This document shows positions 33,793-42,303 of a stretch of 64,000 bases of DNA, piece after piece. The stretch is taken from positions 18,233 through 82,232 of the forward strand of contig JBLHPE010000005.1 in the NCBI GenBank assembly GCA_047624005.1, read 5' to 3'. The first letter of the stretch is position 1. Every line of letters starts with the position of its first letter. The position numbers and the translations under genes were made by a program. The DNA comes from Ascidiaceihabitans sp047624005. GTDB lineage: Bacteria > Pseudomonadota > Alphaproteobacteria > Rhodobacterales > Rhodobacteraceae. Under the pieces are notes generated by a model. That model was not told where the DNA came from. It saw only the letters and a program-made list of their open reading frames with translations, and made no database searches.

Positions 33793-34115
33793 ACCGGCAA
33801 TTCAAATCGCACAGCTGATTTGAAAGTTGCTCGTTTGATCATTGCGGTCAACTGGGTCGCCGTGTCCGGGCGTTCAAAATCCATCTGTGCCGCAGCACTA
33901 GGAAACCGATGTCGCTACGATCATTGTGCGCTCGCCTCTAACACCCAATGCTTCTTTTGATTTCGCTTTAGAACTTGCACCGAACACTTGGATCGCTTGG
34001 GCGTTCGTAAGATCTGTTTTGAGCTCATCAAGCTCTATACGCATCCCACGCAAAGACCAGTCATCACCTTGCAACAAAAACAGCTCCTGCCTCCTCTACG
34101 ACATAACGTTCGGCT

Positions 34116-34356
34116 CAACGCGGCAATGAAAACTGGCTGGGGAGAAGATTTAAGGGTGAGGACGAGGCAGTCCAAGTTTGACCTGAGTGTATAAGCGCTG
34201 TCGAGTTTGGTCATTCCTTGGCTAAAGACTCCGATTCATGGGTGTTGAGTGAAGGGAATAATTATTTAGTAGTGAGAATGACAAATTACTGTTTACGCAA
34301 GTCTTGCGAAAGACGATTAATGACGAAGAAACGACACGTCTAATTAGGACCCCAAA
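34116..34356. other. Spacer upstream of the DMT transporter
   Basis: A 241-base stretch without a gene. It probably holds the promoter of the gene at 34357 and, on minus, the remains of the 5' end of the broken gene (a frame starting MTKLDSAYTLRSN near 34213 runs only a short way). CTTGCGAAAG (34308-34317) forms only a small palindrome. Confidence 0.35.
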
Positions 34357-35199
34357 ATGCTCTCATTAACCCTCGGAATGATCGCCGCCCTTGCATGGGG
34401 CGTACATGATATTTGCGTGCGCTACGTGTCGCAACGCGGCGGCGTTTTACCAGCGTTAGCAACTGTTATGGTGGGTGGTTCGGTGTTTTTGCTGCCCATT
34501 ACTGGCGCATTTGGCAATTGGGCTGACATGACCACTGCCAGCTACGGGTACAGCGTCTTAAGTGGTGTATTTTATCTGATTGGCGCTGTTGGCCTTTATA
34601 ACGCGTTCAGTATTGGGCCTGTGCGCCTTGTTGCGCCGATCATGGGCGGCTACCCAATTCTGTCGATTGGCTGGGCAGCAATGATGGGCCAAACGGTACC
34701 TTGGGATCAATGGATAGCTGTCGGCGCGGTGATCTTCGGCGTCGCCGTGGTTAGTTTTCTATCAGACAGCGAGGAAAGCGGTGGCTCGCAAAAGGCGGCT
34801 ATTGGTTGGGCGTTGCTTGGTGCTGGCGGCTTCGCATTGGCGTTCGCAGTAGGTCACATTGCGACACAAGCCGGCAGCGAATTACCCGTAGTCTTGGTTA
34901 CACGTTTGGCAGCAGCGTTGGGAGCTGTCGTCTTATTGCTTGCCTCTAAAGGTGCCAAGCTGCCTGAACGCAGCGCTTGGCCGTTGCTGGCTTTGATGGG
35001 ACTTCTGGATGCCATCGCCCTCGGCATCGTGATTGCATCTGGCAACCTTTACCGGCCTGAGTTTGCAGCCGTGGCAGCATCAACCTTTGGAATGATCACC
35101 ATCATTTTGGCGTGGCTGTTCTTGAAAGAACGGATGACGACGCCGCAATGGATCGGCGTCGCCATTAGTTTTGCGGGTATTGGATACCTTGCAATTTAA
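34357..35199 (+). CDS. EamA/DMT-family transporter
   Basis: A 280-residue membrane protein with ten predicted transmembrane helices in two EamA repeats (about 4-136 and 148-279). It starts MLSLTLGMIAALAWGVHDICVRYVSQRGG; the second repeat ends FLKERMTTPQWIGVAISFAGIGYLAI, a standard EamA ending. These carriers move amino acids or other metabolites; the substrate cannot be predicted. The stop overlaps the convergent dctM stop by four bases. Confidence 0.88.
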   Translation: MLSLTLGMIAALAWGVHDICVRYVSQRGGVLPALATVMVGGSVFLLPITGAFGNWADMTTASYGYSVLSGVFYLIGAVGLYNAFSIGPVRLVAPIMGGYPILSIGWAAMMGQTVPWDQWIAVGAVIFGVAVVSFLSDSEESGGSQKAAIGWALLGAGGFALAFAVGHIATQAGSELPVVLVTRLAAALGAVVLLLASKGAKLPERSAWPLLALMGLLDAIALGIVIASGNLYRPEFAAVAASTFGMITIILAWLFLKERMTTPQWIGVAISFAGIGYLAI

Positions 35200-36596
35200 C
35201 CGACCAAAGACGGCAACCACAAAACGATTGCTGGGAAAGCGACCAGCAAGGCGATTGTAACAGCATCTGCGAGGAAAAACGGCATCACACCTTTGAACAC
35301 ATCCTGAACGGTTAGGTCATCGCGCACGCCTGCAACCACAAAACAGTTGAGACCAATAGGCGGTGTGATCAAACAGAACTCTGCCATCTTCACCACCAAG
35401 ATCCCAAACCAGATTGCACACATTGGACCTGACATGCCAAACGCACTGTCCGCAGCGCTAACGTATTCACCCCCGTTCAGCGCCATGACGGCAGGATAAA
35501 CCACGGGCAGCGTCAACAGCAGCATCCCGATGGCGTCCATGAACATACCCAACACGGCATATGCCAATAGGATGCAGATCAGGATCGTGAGCGGTGCCAT
35601 ATCGAGCGAAACGATCCAGTCTGAAAACGCATCGGGCAGTTTAGCGAACCCAAGGAAACGCACATAGATCAACACGCCCCAGATGATGGTGAAAATCATC
35701 ACCGTCAGCTTGGCTGTTTCCAGCAATGCGTCCTTCAACTGCGCCCAGCGCATGCCGCGATACAGCGCCATCAAGAAGACGATAAACGCACCGATTGCGC
35801 CGCCCTCAGTCGGGGTGCCCCATGCATCCCCAAAAGGGTTGTAGACAAAGAAGATGATGATCACGACGACAGCCACGATAGGCAAAGCTGGTGGGAGCGA
35901 TTCAAAGCGTTGTTTCCACGTAAAGCCGCGCACTGGTGGGCCTACGTTTTTGAATGTCATCGCGATGCCGATAATCAGAACCGCATACACAATCGCTGAA
36001 AACGCACCGGGAATAAAACCAGCAAGCAGCAGTTTGCCAACGTCTTGTTCCACAATGATCGCATAGATCACAAGGATCGCTGAAGGCGGAATAAGGGAAG
36101 CTAATGTTCCGCCTGCCGCAACAACGCCTGCTGCAAATTGCTTGTTATAGCCAATTTTCAACATCTCTGGGATCGCGATACGGGCGAATACGGCCGCGGT
36201 TGCGACAGACGCACCAGACACAGCCGCAAAGCCAGCAGTGGCAAACACGGTTGAAACTGCCAAGCCACCTGGAACCCATGCAAACCAGCGTTTGCAGGCC
36301 TCGAACAATGCCGTTGTCAGCTTGGCGTAATAGGCGAGATAACCGATCAGGATGAAAACAGGGATCAACGATAACACATTCGCGCTGACCTTTGATTGCG
36401 GTGTCAGACCCGCAATGCGCACGCTGATGGTGAGGGCTTTGCCGAACTTATCAGGGTCATAATCATAACCGTTCCAGCGCAGCCAAACGAGGCCAACAAA
36501 CCCAGCCATACCAGCAGCAAAAGCCACCCGCATGCCCAGCAATACCATGACCAACATGCCGCCGCTGACCCACAGGCCAATTGAAATGCTATCCAT
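35196..36596 (-). CDS. dctM: TRAP transporter large permease
   Basis: A 466-residue DctM-type protein with about 12 transmembrane helices, the sodium-coupled channel part of a tripartite ATP-independent periplasmic transporter. Family runs include GYLAYYAKLTTALFEACKRWFAWVPGGLAVSTVFATAGFAAVSGASVATAAVF and SLIPPSAILVIYAIIVEQDVGKLLLAGFIPG, with LITPPIGLNCFVVAGV near the end. It overlaps dctQ by one base, so the two are coupled. Its substrate is set by DctP at 37312. Confidence 0.93.
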   Translation of the reverse strand: MDSISIGLWVSGGMLVMVLLGMRVAFAAGMAGFVGLVWLRWNGYDYDPDKFGKALTISVRIAGLTPQSKVSANVLSLIPVFILIGYLAYYAKLTTALFEACKRWFAWVPGGLAVSTVFATAGFAAVSGASVATAAVFARIAIPEMLKIGYNKQFAAGVVAAGGTLASLIPPSAILVIYAIIVEQDVGKLLLAGFIPGAFSAIVYAVLIIGIAMTFKNVGPPVRGFTWKQRFESLPPALPIVAVVVIIIFFVYNPFGDAWGTPTEGGAIGAFIVFLMALYRGMRWAQLKDALLETAKLTVMIFTIIWGVLIYVRFLGFAKLPDAFSDWIVSLDMAPLTILICILLAYAVLGMFMDAIGMLLLTLPVVYPAVMALNGGEYVSAADSAFGMSGPMCAIWFGILVVKMAEFCLITPPIGLNCFVVAGVRDDLTVQDVFKGVMPFFLADAVTIALLVAFPAIVLWLPSLVG

Positions 36597-37225
36597 CAGT
36601 CAGCCCCCTGCACGGCGCGCGCTTCAATTGCGGCTTGTTCCGCTACAGTTAGGTTCAAAGGCACACCAGCGGGGTTTTCCAACCCGTATATAAAGGCGCG
36701 GCCATAGCCCCATGCCTGTAACATTAGGCGCAGTGAAAGGACGAAAAACGCAAATGGAACGACCAGTTTAGACGGCCAAAGCGGCAAGTAAATATCGGTG
36801 GTGCTGTCTTTGCTGCACCAAGGTCGGGCGCAATCAAACGAGCGCATGAAGTGATCCCATGACCCCCAAGTGAGTGCCGCCATCAAAATTAGGATCATCA
36901 GGACCGAGATCAGTTCAAACAGCCAAAGCGTACGACCGCTTAGCTTGCTGACCAGCATATCCATACGGATGTGCGTGCCGTCGCGCTGCACGTACGCCAC
37001 GCCCATGATCGCAATGATCGGCATGGCGCTTTCGATCAAGTCGACATAGCCCATCATCGGGCTGCCCAAGAATTTGCGTGTGATGACGGAATACGCCGCC
37101 AAGAACATCAGTGAAAATATCGCAAGGCCGCTCAGTAACGCGCAAAAGCGTTCCAGCGGCAACAATGCCCGGTCTAGTCGGCTAAGCAGACTAGAATCCT
37201 CCAGTACCGCACCTGATCCTGCCAT
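36596..37225 (-). CDS. dctQ: TRAP transporter small permease
   Basis: A 209-residue four-helix DctQ-type membrane protein (LFLAAYSVITRKFLGSPMMGYVDLIESAMPIIAIMGVAYVQRDGTHIRMDMLV is the family core). The start at 37225 has GGGGGAG upstream; an open frame to 37276 would run into the hairpin. The loop with SFDCARPWCSKDSTTDIYLPLWPSK is longer than usual and holds two cysteines, so the protein belongs to the group with an extended periplasmic loop. Confidence 0.88.
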   Translation of the reverse strand: MAGSGAVLEDSSLLSRLDRALLPLERFCALLSGLAIFSLMFLAAYSVITRKFLGSPMMGYVDLIESAMPIIAIMGVAYVQRDGTHIRMDMLVSKLSGRTLWLFELISVLMILILMAALTWGSWDHFMRSFDCARPWCSKDSTTDIYLPLWPSKLVVPFAFFVLSLRLMLQAWGYGRAFIYGLENPAGVPLNLTVAEQAAIEARAVQGAD

Positions 37226-37263
37226 TGTCCTACTCCCCCGAGTATCTGTTTTTATTATATAGT

Positions 37264-37292
37264 AGGGCCGCCCCAAACGATGGGACGGCCCT
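37264..37292 (-). terminator. Hairpin between dctP and dctQ
   Basis: AGGGCCG(c)CCC and GGG(a)CGGCCCT (37264-37274 with 37282-37292) form a strong stem in the gap between dctP and dctQ. Such a hairpin often lets the binding protein be made in excess over the permeases by partial termination or mRNA protection. Confidence 0.55.
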
Positions 37293-37311
37293 CTTCGTAA
37301 ATTTAGGTCGC

Positions 37312-38328
37312 TTAGTTGGCCATTTTGGCCTTTGCAAGCGTCGCTACAACCAGATCATACAGTTCTTGGCCTGGCAGGCCTTGGGCTTCCATGTCTGCAA
37401 TCCATTCGTCACGGATTGGATCAGCAGCTTTGGCACGGAATTCTGCAATCACGTCCTCGGCGATTTCAACTTTTTCAACGTTCTTCTCGGCTAGAACAGT
37501 GTCCCAACGGCCCAAAAGTTCACCGTAGTTGGCCAAGTAGTGGTCGATTGCTTCTGGAACCGAGCTGTCCAGCGCTTCGCGTTCGGCGTCTGACAGATCG
37601 TCATAGGCGTCGATGTTTACCACAACTGGGCAATTCACGGTACCTGGGTTCAGGTTCGCCGTCCACCACGTTGCTTGGTTGATTGTGCCAAAGGACAAGT
37701 GCGCGTGCTGTGCAAATGCAACCGTGTCGACCAATCCGCCCTGCATCGCTTGATAGGCTTCCGTCGCCGTCACAGATGTTGGTACACCACCAACGGATGC
37801 GAATGCTTTGCCGATGCCGCCTGTTGCGCGAACGCGCATACCTTCAAAGTCAGCCAATGTTTGACGGGCTTCGCCAGTACCGACCAAGTTGTATTGCGGC
37901 ATTGGTGAAGTCATCAGCAGCTTTGCATTCCACTGTGCCATCTCTTCGATTGCAGCAGGGTGGGCATAAACAGCTGCAGAAACGGCAACTTCTTGTGCAA
38001 GGTTTTCAACACCCAAGAACGGTAATTCCAGAACGGTGATCACGCGATTTTTGTCACGGTGGTAGCCCGCACAGAACTGTGCCATCTCGAATGCACCAAT
38101 GCTGATGCCGTCAAGGTTTTCGCGGTTCTTGGACAGACCACCATAGCTTACGTTAATTGTGAATGCGCCATCGGTCTTGTCAGACACCAATTCAGCTAGC
38201 TTTTCAACGTGCTCAGTAAACGCGCGGCGTTTGCCCCAAACTGATACGTTCCATTCCGTCGCAGCAGCTTCTATTACAAAGGCAAACGACAGCGAGCTGG
38301 CAACAGCACCCAATACAAATTTGTTCAT
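37312..38328 (-). CDS. dctP: TRAP transporter substrate-binding protein
   Basis: A 338-residue periplasmic binding protein with a signal peptide (MNKFVLGAVASSLSFAFVIEAAA, about 1-23). DctP-family features are ELPFLGVENLAQ, LADFEGMRVRATGGIGKAF (with the arginine that contacts the substrate carboxylate) and VPTSVTATEAYQAMQGGLVDTV. Its substrate is a carboxylate of unknown identity. It is transcribed first in the dctPQM run. A promoter must lie in 38329-38872, divergent from acs. Confidence 0.93.
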   Translation of the reverse strand: MNKFVLGAVASSLSFAFVIEAAATEWNVSVWGKRRAFTEHVEKLAELVSDKTDGAFTINVSYGGLSKNRENLDGISIGAFEMAQFCAGYHRDKNRVITVLELPFLGVENLAQEVAVSAAVYAHPAAIEEMAQWNAKLLMTSPMPQYNLVGTGEARQTLADFEGMRVRATGGIGKAFASVGGVPTSVTATEAYQAMQGGLVDTVAFAQHAHLSFGTINQATWWTANLNPGTVNCPVVVNIDAYDDLSDAEREALDSSVPEAIDHYLANYGELLGRWDTVLAEKNVEKVEIAEDVIAEFRAKAADPIRDEWIADMEAQGLPGQELYDLVVATLAKAKMAN

Positions 38329-38872
38329 GTTATTCTCCCTTTATGCGGACCAGTTGGCATCGATGCCTCGATCCGCTTATGGGGGAGGCTAACGTGGGGT
38401 TAACGGGCTGCCAAGGGCTAAAACCCGTGACAACCACAGGTCATTATTGGTTATTGAATAAAAACAGTCAGTCAGATGCGCTGGTGGCGATTCTGGACAA
38501 AAAAGCGCCTCTCGGATTGGCCGCGCAACAATATGTCGCACATCTCCCCTAGGCTTTCCAATTCCACCAGATGCTTGACCCTTAGGATTGAGTATTAGAG
38601 TTTACGGTCGTCCGCTGACATTTTGACATGCAATACACCGAAAACAGGCGAAAATTTACAAAATTTAACTAGGATATTTACAAATTTTTAAGCCGTAAGG
38701 AAAAACCTTTACAGCGAAACCCTTATATTACCGTATCTTATTCCCTTCTTTTCAATTCGCAGTATGATCTACCCAAATCGAAAAGGTAGGCCGCGTGGGA
38801 GAGACGCATCAAGGTTTGCTACATATCGAAAGACCGCCCCAACAGGGCATAGCCATTAGGGAGGCAATAATC
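38329..38872. promoter_or_regulatory. Divergent regulatory region, dctP / acs
   Basis: A 544-base gap without a gene. The part near dctP holds an imperfect hairpin (ACGGGCTGCC...AACCCGT, about 38402-38427). The part near acs is AT-rich and holds two TTTACAAA sites at 38655-38662 and 38677-38684, 22 bases apart. TTAGGGAGG at 38857-38863 is the acs ribosome site. Annotating acs from an earlier in-frame start at 38795 would add 26 unlikely residues. Confidence 0.55.
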
Positions 38873-40825
38873 ATGTCAAACACCCAATCTAAAACCTATC
38901 CCCCATCCGCCGATATGGTCGCAAACACACATGTGGACACTGCAAAGTATGACACAATGTATGCAGCATCAATCGCCGACCCTAACGCCTTCTGGGGTGA
39001 ACATGGCAAGCGCATCGACTGGATCAAACCCTATACTCAAGTAAAAGATGTGAACTTCGACTTGGGCAATGTTTCTATCAACTGGTATGCCGACGGCACG
39101 CTGAATGTTGCGGCCAACTGTATCGACCGTCACCTTGCAACACGCGGAGATCAAACCGCCATCATCTGGGAACCTGACAGCCCAACAGATGAAGCGCTGC
39201 ACATCACCTATAAGCAGTTGCATGTCTCAGTTTCTAAAATGGCCAACGTGCTGAAAGACCTTGGCGTGACCAAGGGCGACCGCGTTGTGATTTACATGCC
39301 GATGATCCCTGAAGCTGCGTATGCGATGCTGGCCTGCGCCCGTATTGGTGCAATCCATTCTATCGTATTTGCAGGCTTCTCACCTGATGCATTGGCCGCC
39401 CGTGTAAATGGGTCCGAGGCAAAGGTTGTAATCACAGCGGACGAAGCTCCACGTGGGGGCCGAAATACGCCATTGAAGGCAAATGCAGACATAGCATTAA
39501 ATAATTGTGCTGAAAGTGTTCAATGTTTGGTTGTACGTCGCACTGGCGGCGATGTTGCTTGGAACGAAACACGCGACCGCGATTACAATGTGCTAAGTGC
39601 CGCAGCTTCTGCCGATTGCCCCCCAGAGGAAATGAACGCCGAAGATCCATTGTTTGTTCTATACACATCCGGCTCAACAGGCATGCCCAAAGGCGTTGTG
39701 CATACCACGGGCGGTTACATCGTCTATGCCTCGATGACCCACGAGATCACGTTTGATTATAAAGAAGGTGATGTTTTCTGGTGCACTGCGGATGTGGGAT
39801 GGGTCACTGGCCACAGCTACATCGTCTATGGCCCGCTGGCGAACGGCGCGACTACGATCATGTTTGAAGGCGTGCCCACCTACCCTGACGCCTCCCGATT
39901 CTGGCAAGTTTGCGAGAAATACAAAGTTGCGCAGTTCTATACCGCACCAACTGCAATTCGTGCTTTGATGGCACAGGGCGATGATTTTGTTAAAGGCTGC
40001 GACCTGAGCAGCTTGAAGCTATTGGGCACGGTGGGTGAGCCGATCAATCCGGAAGCGTGGAACTGGTACAACGAAGTTATCGGTGGCGGCAATTGCCCCA
40101 TCGTTGACACGTGGTGGCAAACAGAAACAGGCGGTCACTTGATGACACCCCTACCCGGCGCACATGCGATGAAACCCGGATCAGCTATGAAGCCATTTTT
40201 TGGCATCGAACCAGTGGTGCTGGAACCCGCATCGGGTGAGATCATCGAGGGCAACGATGTAGAAGGTGTGTTGTGCATCAAGGACAGTTGGCCCGGTCAG
40301 ATGCGCACCATCTGGGGCGACCACGAACGGTTCGAGAAAACGTATTTCTCAGATTACGAAGGGTATTATTTCACAGGTGATGGCTGCAAACGTGACGCAG
40401 ATGGCGATTATTGGATTACAGGCCGCGTTGATGACGTGATCAACGTGTCTGGTCACCGCATGGGCACCGCCGAAGTCGAAAGCGCATTGGTCGCCCACCC
40501 CAAAGTGGCCGAAGCTGCCGTTGTCGGCTATCCGCACGAAATCAAAGGCCAAGGCATTTATTGTTACGTAACTTTGATGAATGGCGAAGACCCATCCGAG
40601 GAATTGCGCAAAGAACTGCGTACTTGGGTGCGTAAAGAAATTGGCCCCATCGCATCGCCTGATTTGATCCAATGGGCACCGGGCTTGCCAAAAACCCGTT
40701 CAGGCAAAATCATGCGCCGTATCCTGCGTAAGATTGCGGAAAACGATTTTGGTGCACTGGGCGATACATCAACGCTGGCTGATCCAAGCGTCGTTGAGGA
40801 CCTCATCGCAAACCGTATGGTCTGA
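38873..40825 (+). CDS. acs: Acetyl-CoA synthetase
   Basis: A 650-residue AMP-forming acetyl-CoA synthetase, normal length. It activates acetate to acetyl-AMP and then acetyl-CoA in the cytoplasm. The AMP-binding motif YTSGSTGMPKG, the acetate-pocket run GDVFWCTADVGWVTGHSYIVYGPL and WWQTETGGHLMTP, and the C-terminal lysine of PKTRSGK (Lys612), the site of regulatory acetylation in this family, are present. The start at 38873 has TTAGGGAGG nine bases before it. The upstream TTTACAAA pair may be an operator. Confidence 0.95.
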   Translation: MSNTQSKTYPPSADMVANTHVDTAKYDTMYAASIADPNAFWGEHGKRIDWIKPYTQVKDVNFDLGNVSINWYADGTLNVAANCIDRHLATRGDQTAIIWEPDSPTDEALHITYKQLHVSVSKMANVLKDLGVTKGDRVVIYMPMIPEAAYAMLACARIGAIHSIVFAGFSPDALAARVNGSEAKVVITADEAPRGGRNTPLKANADIALNNCAESVQCLVVRRTGGDVAWNETRDRDYNVLSAAASADCPPEEMNAEDPLFVLYTSGSTGMPKGVVHTTGGYIVYASMTHEITFDYKEGDVFWCTADVGWVTGHSYIVYGPLANGATTIMFEGVPTYPDASRFWQVCEKYKVAQFYTAPTAIRALMAQGDDFVKGCDLSSLKLLGTVGEPINPEAWNWYNEVIGGGNCPIVDTWWQTETGGHLMTPLPGAHAMKPGSAMKPFFGIEPVVLEPASGEIIEGNDVEGVLCIKDSWPGQMRTIWGDHERFEKTYFSDYEGYYFTGDGCKRDADGDYWITGRVDDVINVSGHRMGTAEVESALVAHPKVAEAAVVGYPHEIKGQGIYCYVTLMNGEDPSEELRKELRTWVRKEIGPIASPDLIQWAPGLPKTRSGKIMRRILRKIAENDFGALGDTSTLADPSVVEDLIANRMV

Positions 40826-40837
40826 GAATGCAACGAA

Positions 40838-40864
40838 GCTGTCCGTGTCAAACATACGGACAGC
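40838..40864 (+). terminator. Hairpin between acs and adk
   Basis: GCTGTCCGT and ACGGACAGC (40838-40846 with 40856-40864) form a 9-bp stem just after the acs stop. It has no T run, so it may be an mRNA 3' end or a processing site. Confidence 0.45.
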
Positions 40865-40898
40865 ACGGCCCATAAGAATAAACACGGATACCAATGTC

Positions 40899-41567
40899 AT
40901 GAATAAACCCTCAGTTCTCATTTTGCTTGGCCCTCCGGGTGCAGGCAAAGGCACCCAAGCGCGCATGCTGGAAAAACAATTTGGCTTGGTCCAACTGTCC
41001 ACCGGTGATTTGTTACGTGCCGCAGTTGCGGCTGGAACACCCGCAGGCCAAGCCGCCGATGAAGTGATGAAATCTGGTGCTTTGGTCAGTGATCAAATCG
41101 TTATTGATATTTTACGCGACCGCTTGACCGAACCTGATTGCGCGAGCGGCGTAATCTTAGACGGCTTTCCACGTACTGATGTACAAGCAGAAGCTTTAGA
41201 CAGCTTATTGGCCGAAAACGGACAAAAGATTAATGCGGCCATCAGCCTAGAAGTTGATGATACGGCAATGGTCGAACGCGTTGCAGGCCGTTACACCTGT
41301 GCAGATTGCGGCGAGGGCTTTCACGACAGCTTTAAAATCCCAACGCAAGTTGGTGTTTGTGACGTCTGTGGCAGCACCGATATGAAACGCCGCGCCGACG
41401 ACAACGCAGAGACCGTTGGTGGTCGATTGATGGCCTATCACGCGCAAACAGCACCCTTGATCAGGTATTACGAGGGCAAAGGCGCATTGCAGCGTATAGA
41501 TGCGATGGGTCCAATTGACACGATCGGCGCATCTCTTAGCAATGTTGTCCAAGGCGTTATCGCCTAA
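40899..41567 (+). CDS. adk: Adenylate kinase with zinc LID
   Basis: A 222-residue long-form adenylate kinase (ATP + AMP to 2 ADP). It has the P-loop GPPGAGKGT, DGFPRT, and a LID with CADC...CDVC, four cysteines that bind zinc as in Gram-positive enzymes. Long AdKs with this Cys4 LID also occur in alphaproteobacteria. The ATG at 40899 is chosen as first in frame; an ATG at 40894 stops after two codons. This would be unusual as the only adk if another lies in the ribosomal cluster; both may exist. Confidence 0.92.
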   Translation: MNKPSVLILLGPPGAGKGTQARMLEKQFGLVQLSTGDLLRAAVAAGTPAGQAADEVMKSGALVSDQIVIDILRDRLTEPDCASGVILDGFPRTDVQAEALDSLLAENGQKINAAISLEVDDTAMVERVAGRYTCADCGEGFHDSFKIPTQVGVCDVCGSTDMKRRADDNAETVGGRLMAYHAQTAPLIRYYEGKGALQRIDAMGPIDTIGASLSNVVQGVIA

Positions 41568-41578
41568 TCATCAAACTG

Positions 41579-41603
41579 ATGGGCAGCTGAACAACCTGCC
41601 CAT
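41579..41603. terminator. Hairpin between adk and gntR-type gene
   Basis: ATGGGCAG and CTGCCCAT (41579-41586 with 41596-41603) form an 8-bp perfect stem in the convergent gap between adk and the regulator. It is suited to stop either transcript, though T runs are poor. Confidence 0.55.
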
Positions 41604-41624
41604 AGCTACGCCAGAAAACTTGTT

Positions 41625-42287
41625 TCAAAGCTTCTTTAAACGGTGTTTCTCCAACAACTCAACGATCATCTTCTTGGCATGTTCGCGGTGGCCACGGTGA
41701 AGGCGTCCAGCCTCTGCTCCGTCTCCACGTTCGATTGCATCTACAACGCCACGATGATCCTCGTTTGATTGGGTTGGGATTGGGCGAATGAACAATGTCA
41801 TAGCACGTGCGCGGCGCACTTGATCGCTCATCATTCCTACCAAATGCACCAAACGATTGTTGCCACTAAGGCGTACAAGTTCGCGGTGGAATTGATCATC
41901 CGCACGGGCCCAATCCTCAAGATTATTGTCATCAACAGCGGCGTCCATATCAGCCATAGCTTGCTTAATGTCGATTAGCTGCGCGGCACTATACCCCTGC
42001 TCGGCGGCACGCTGCGCGGCCAGCCCTTCCAGTTCCGTCAGCACGTCATAGATCTCGCGCATATCTTGCGGAGATACGGGAAGAATACGCAGGCCTTTGC
42101 GCGGCCGCAGTTCCAGCAATCCTTGCCCCTCAAGCGTCAAAGCCGCCTCGCGCACAGGCGTGCGGGACATACTCAAACGTTCAGCCAATTCGCTTTCTAG
42201 GTGGTCCGACCCCGCTGCCAATTCACCAGAAAAAATCAGTTCGCGCAATTCATGGATCGCACGTTGTGAACTGGATTGAGGTGACAT
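41625..42287 (-). CDS. GntR-family (FCD) regulator
   Basis: A 220-residue regulator with an N-terminal winged helix (about 10-75; ELAERLSMSRTPVREAALTLEGQGLLELRPRKG) and a C-terminal FCD helical ligand domain, the FadR/VanR subgroup. These sense organic acids and usually repress nearby catabolic genes. It is downstream of the dehydrogenase genes (gap 16 bases), so it probably controls the acid-sugar locus. The start at 42287 (MSPQSSSQ) is inferred, as the frame is open to 42362. Confidence 0.88.
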   Translation of the reverse strand: MSPQSSSQRAIHELRELIFSGELAAGSDHLESELAERLSMSRTPVREAALTLEGQGLLELRPRKGLRILPVSPQDMREIYDVLTELEGLAAQRAAEQGYSAAQLIDIKQAMADMDAAVDDNNLEDWARADDQFHRELVRLSGNNRLVHLVGMMSDQVRRARAMTLFIRPIPTQSNEDHRGVVDAIERGDGAEAGRLHRGHREHAKKMIVELLEKHRLKKL

Positions 42288-42303
42288 GAGGTCTGCTTTC
42301 TTA

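Larger units (their letters stand above)
33178..34115 (-). pseudogene. Broken GcvT-like (folate-binding) gene remnant
   Basis: Read on minus, the frame at 33561-33178 gives TRLDGIGFACPQKSKTDDFI, GCDALIQR, a TAG stop at 33469-33471, then SAGPYIDSNV, GEVTSSKRSPLLGKSIALA and EISKLDGHQKRLPAEVV. This is the C-terminal half of the aminomethyltransferase (GcvT/DMG dehydrogenase-like) fold, in which 'LEAGLGFA...KTDFIGRDAL' and 'GxVTS...SPxLxKSIALA' are standard. A second in-frame stop (TGA) follows ARELI at about 33562. Upstream the signal breaks over several frames up to about 34115 (MRIELDELKTDLTNAQAIQVFG). A TGGCG x4 repeat and a 12-bp tandem duplication lie inside. The original length and identity are unknown; Tdm is possible because it has a GcvT-like C-terminus and usually accompanies tmm. 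Confidence 0.65.

Noticed and set aside
34357..38328. DMT and TRAP transporters as part of the methylamine island (TMAO uptake)
   Set aside because: Known TMAO uptake uses an ABC system (TmoXWV); nothing in the motifs links these transporters to methylated amines.
38795..38872. 26-residue N-terminal extension of Acs
   Set aside because: The ATG at 38873 has a perfect TTAGGGAGG site; the upstream codons are low in conservation and not part of the family.
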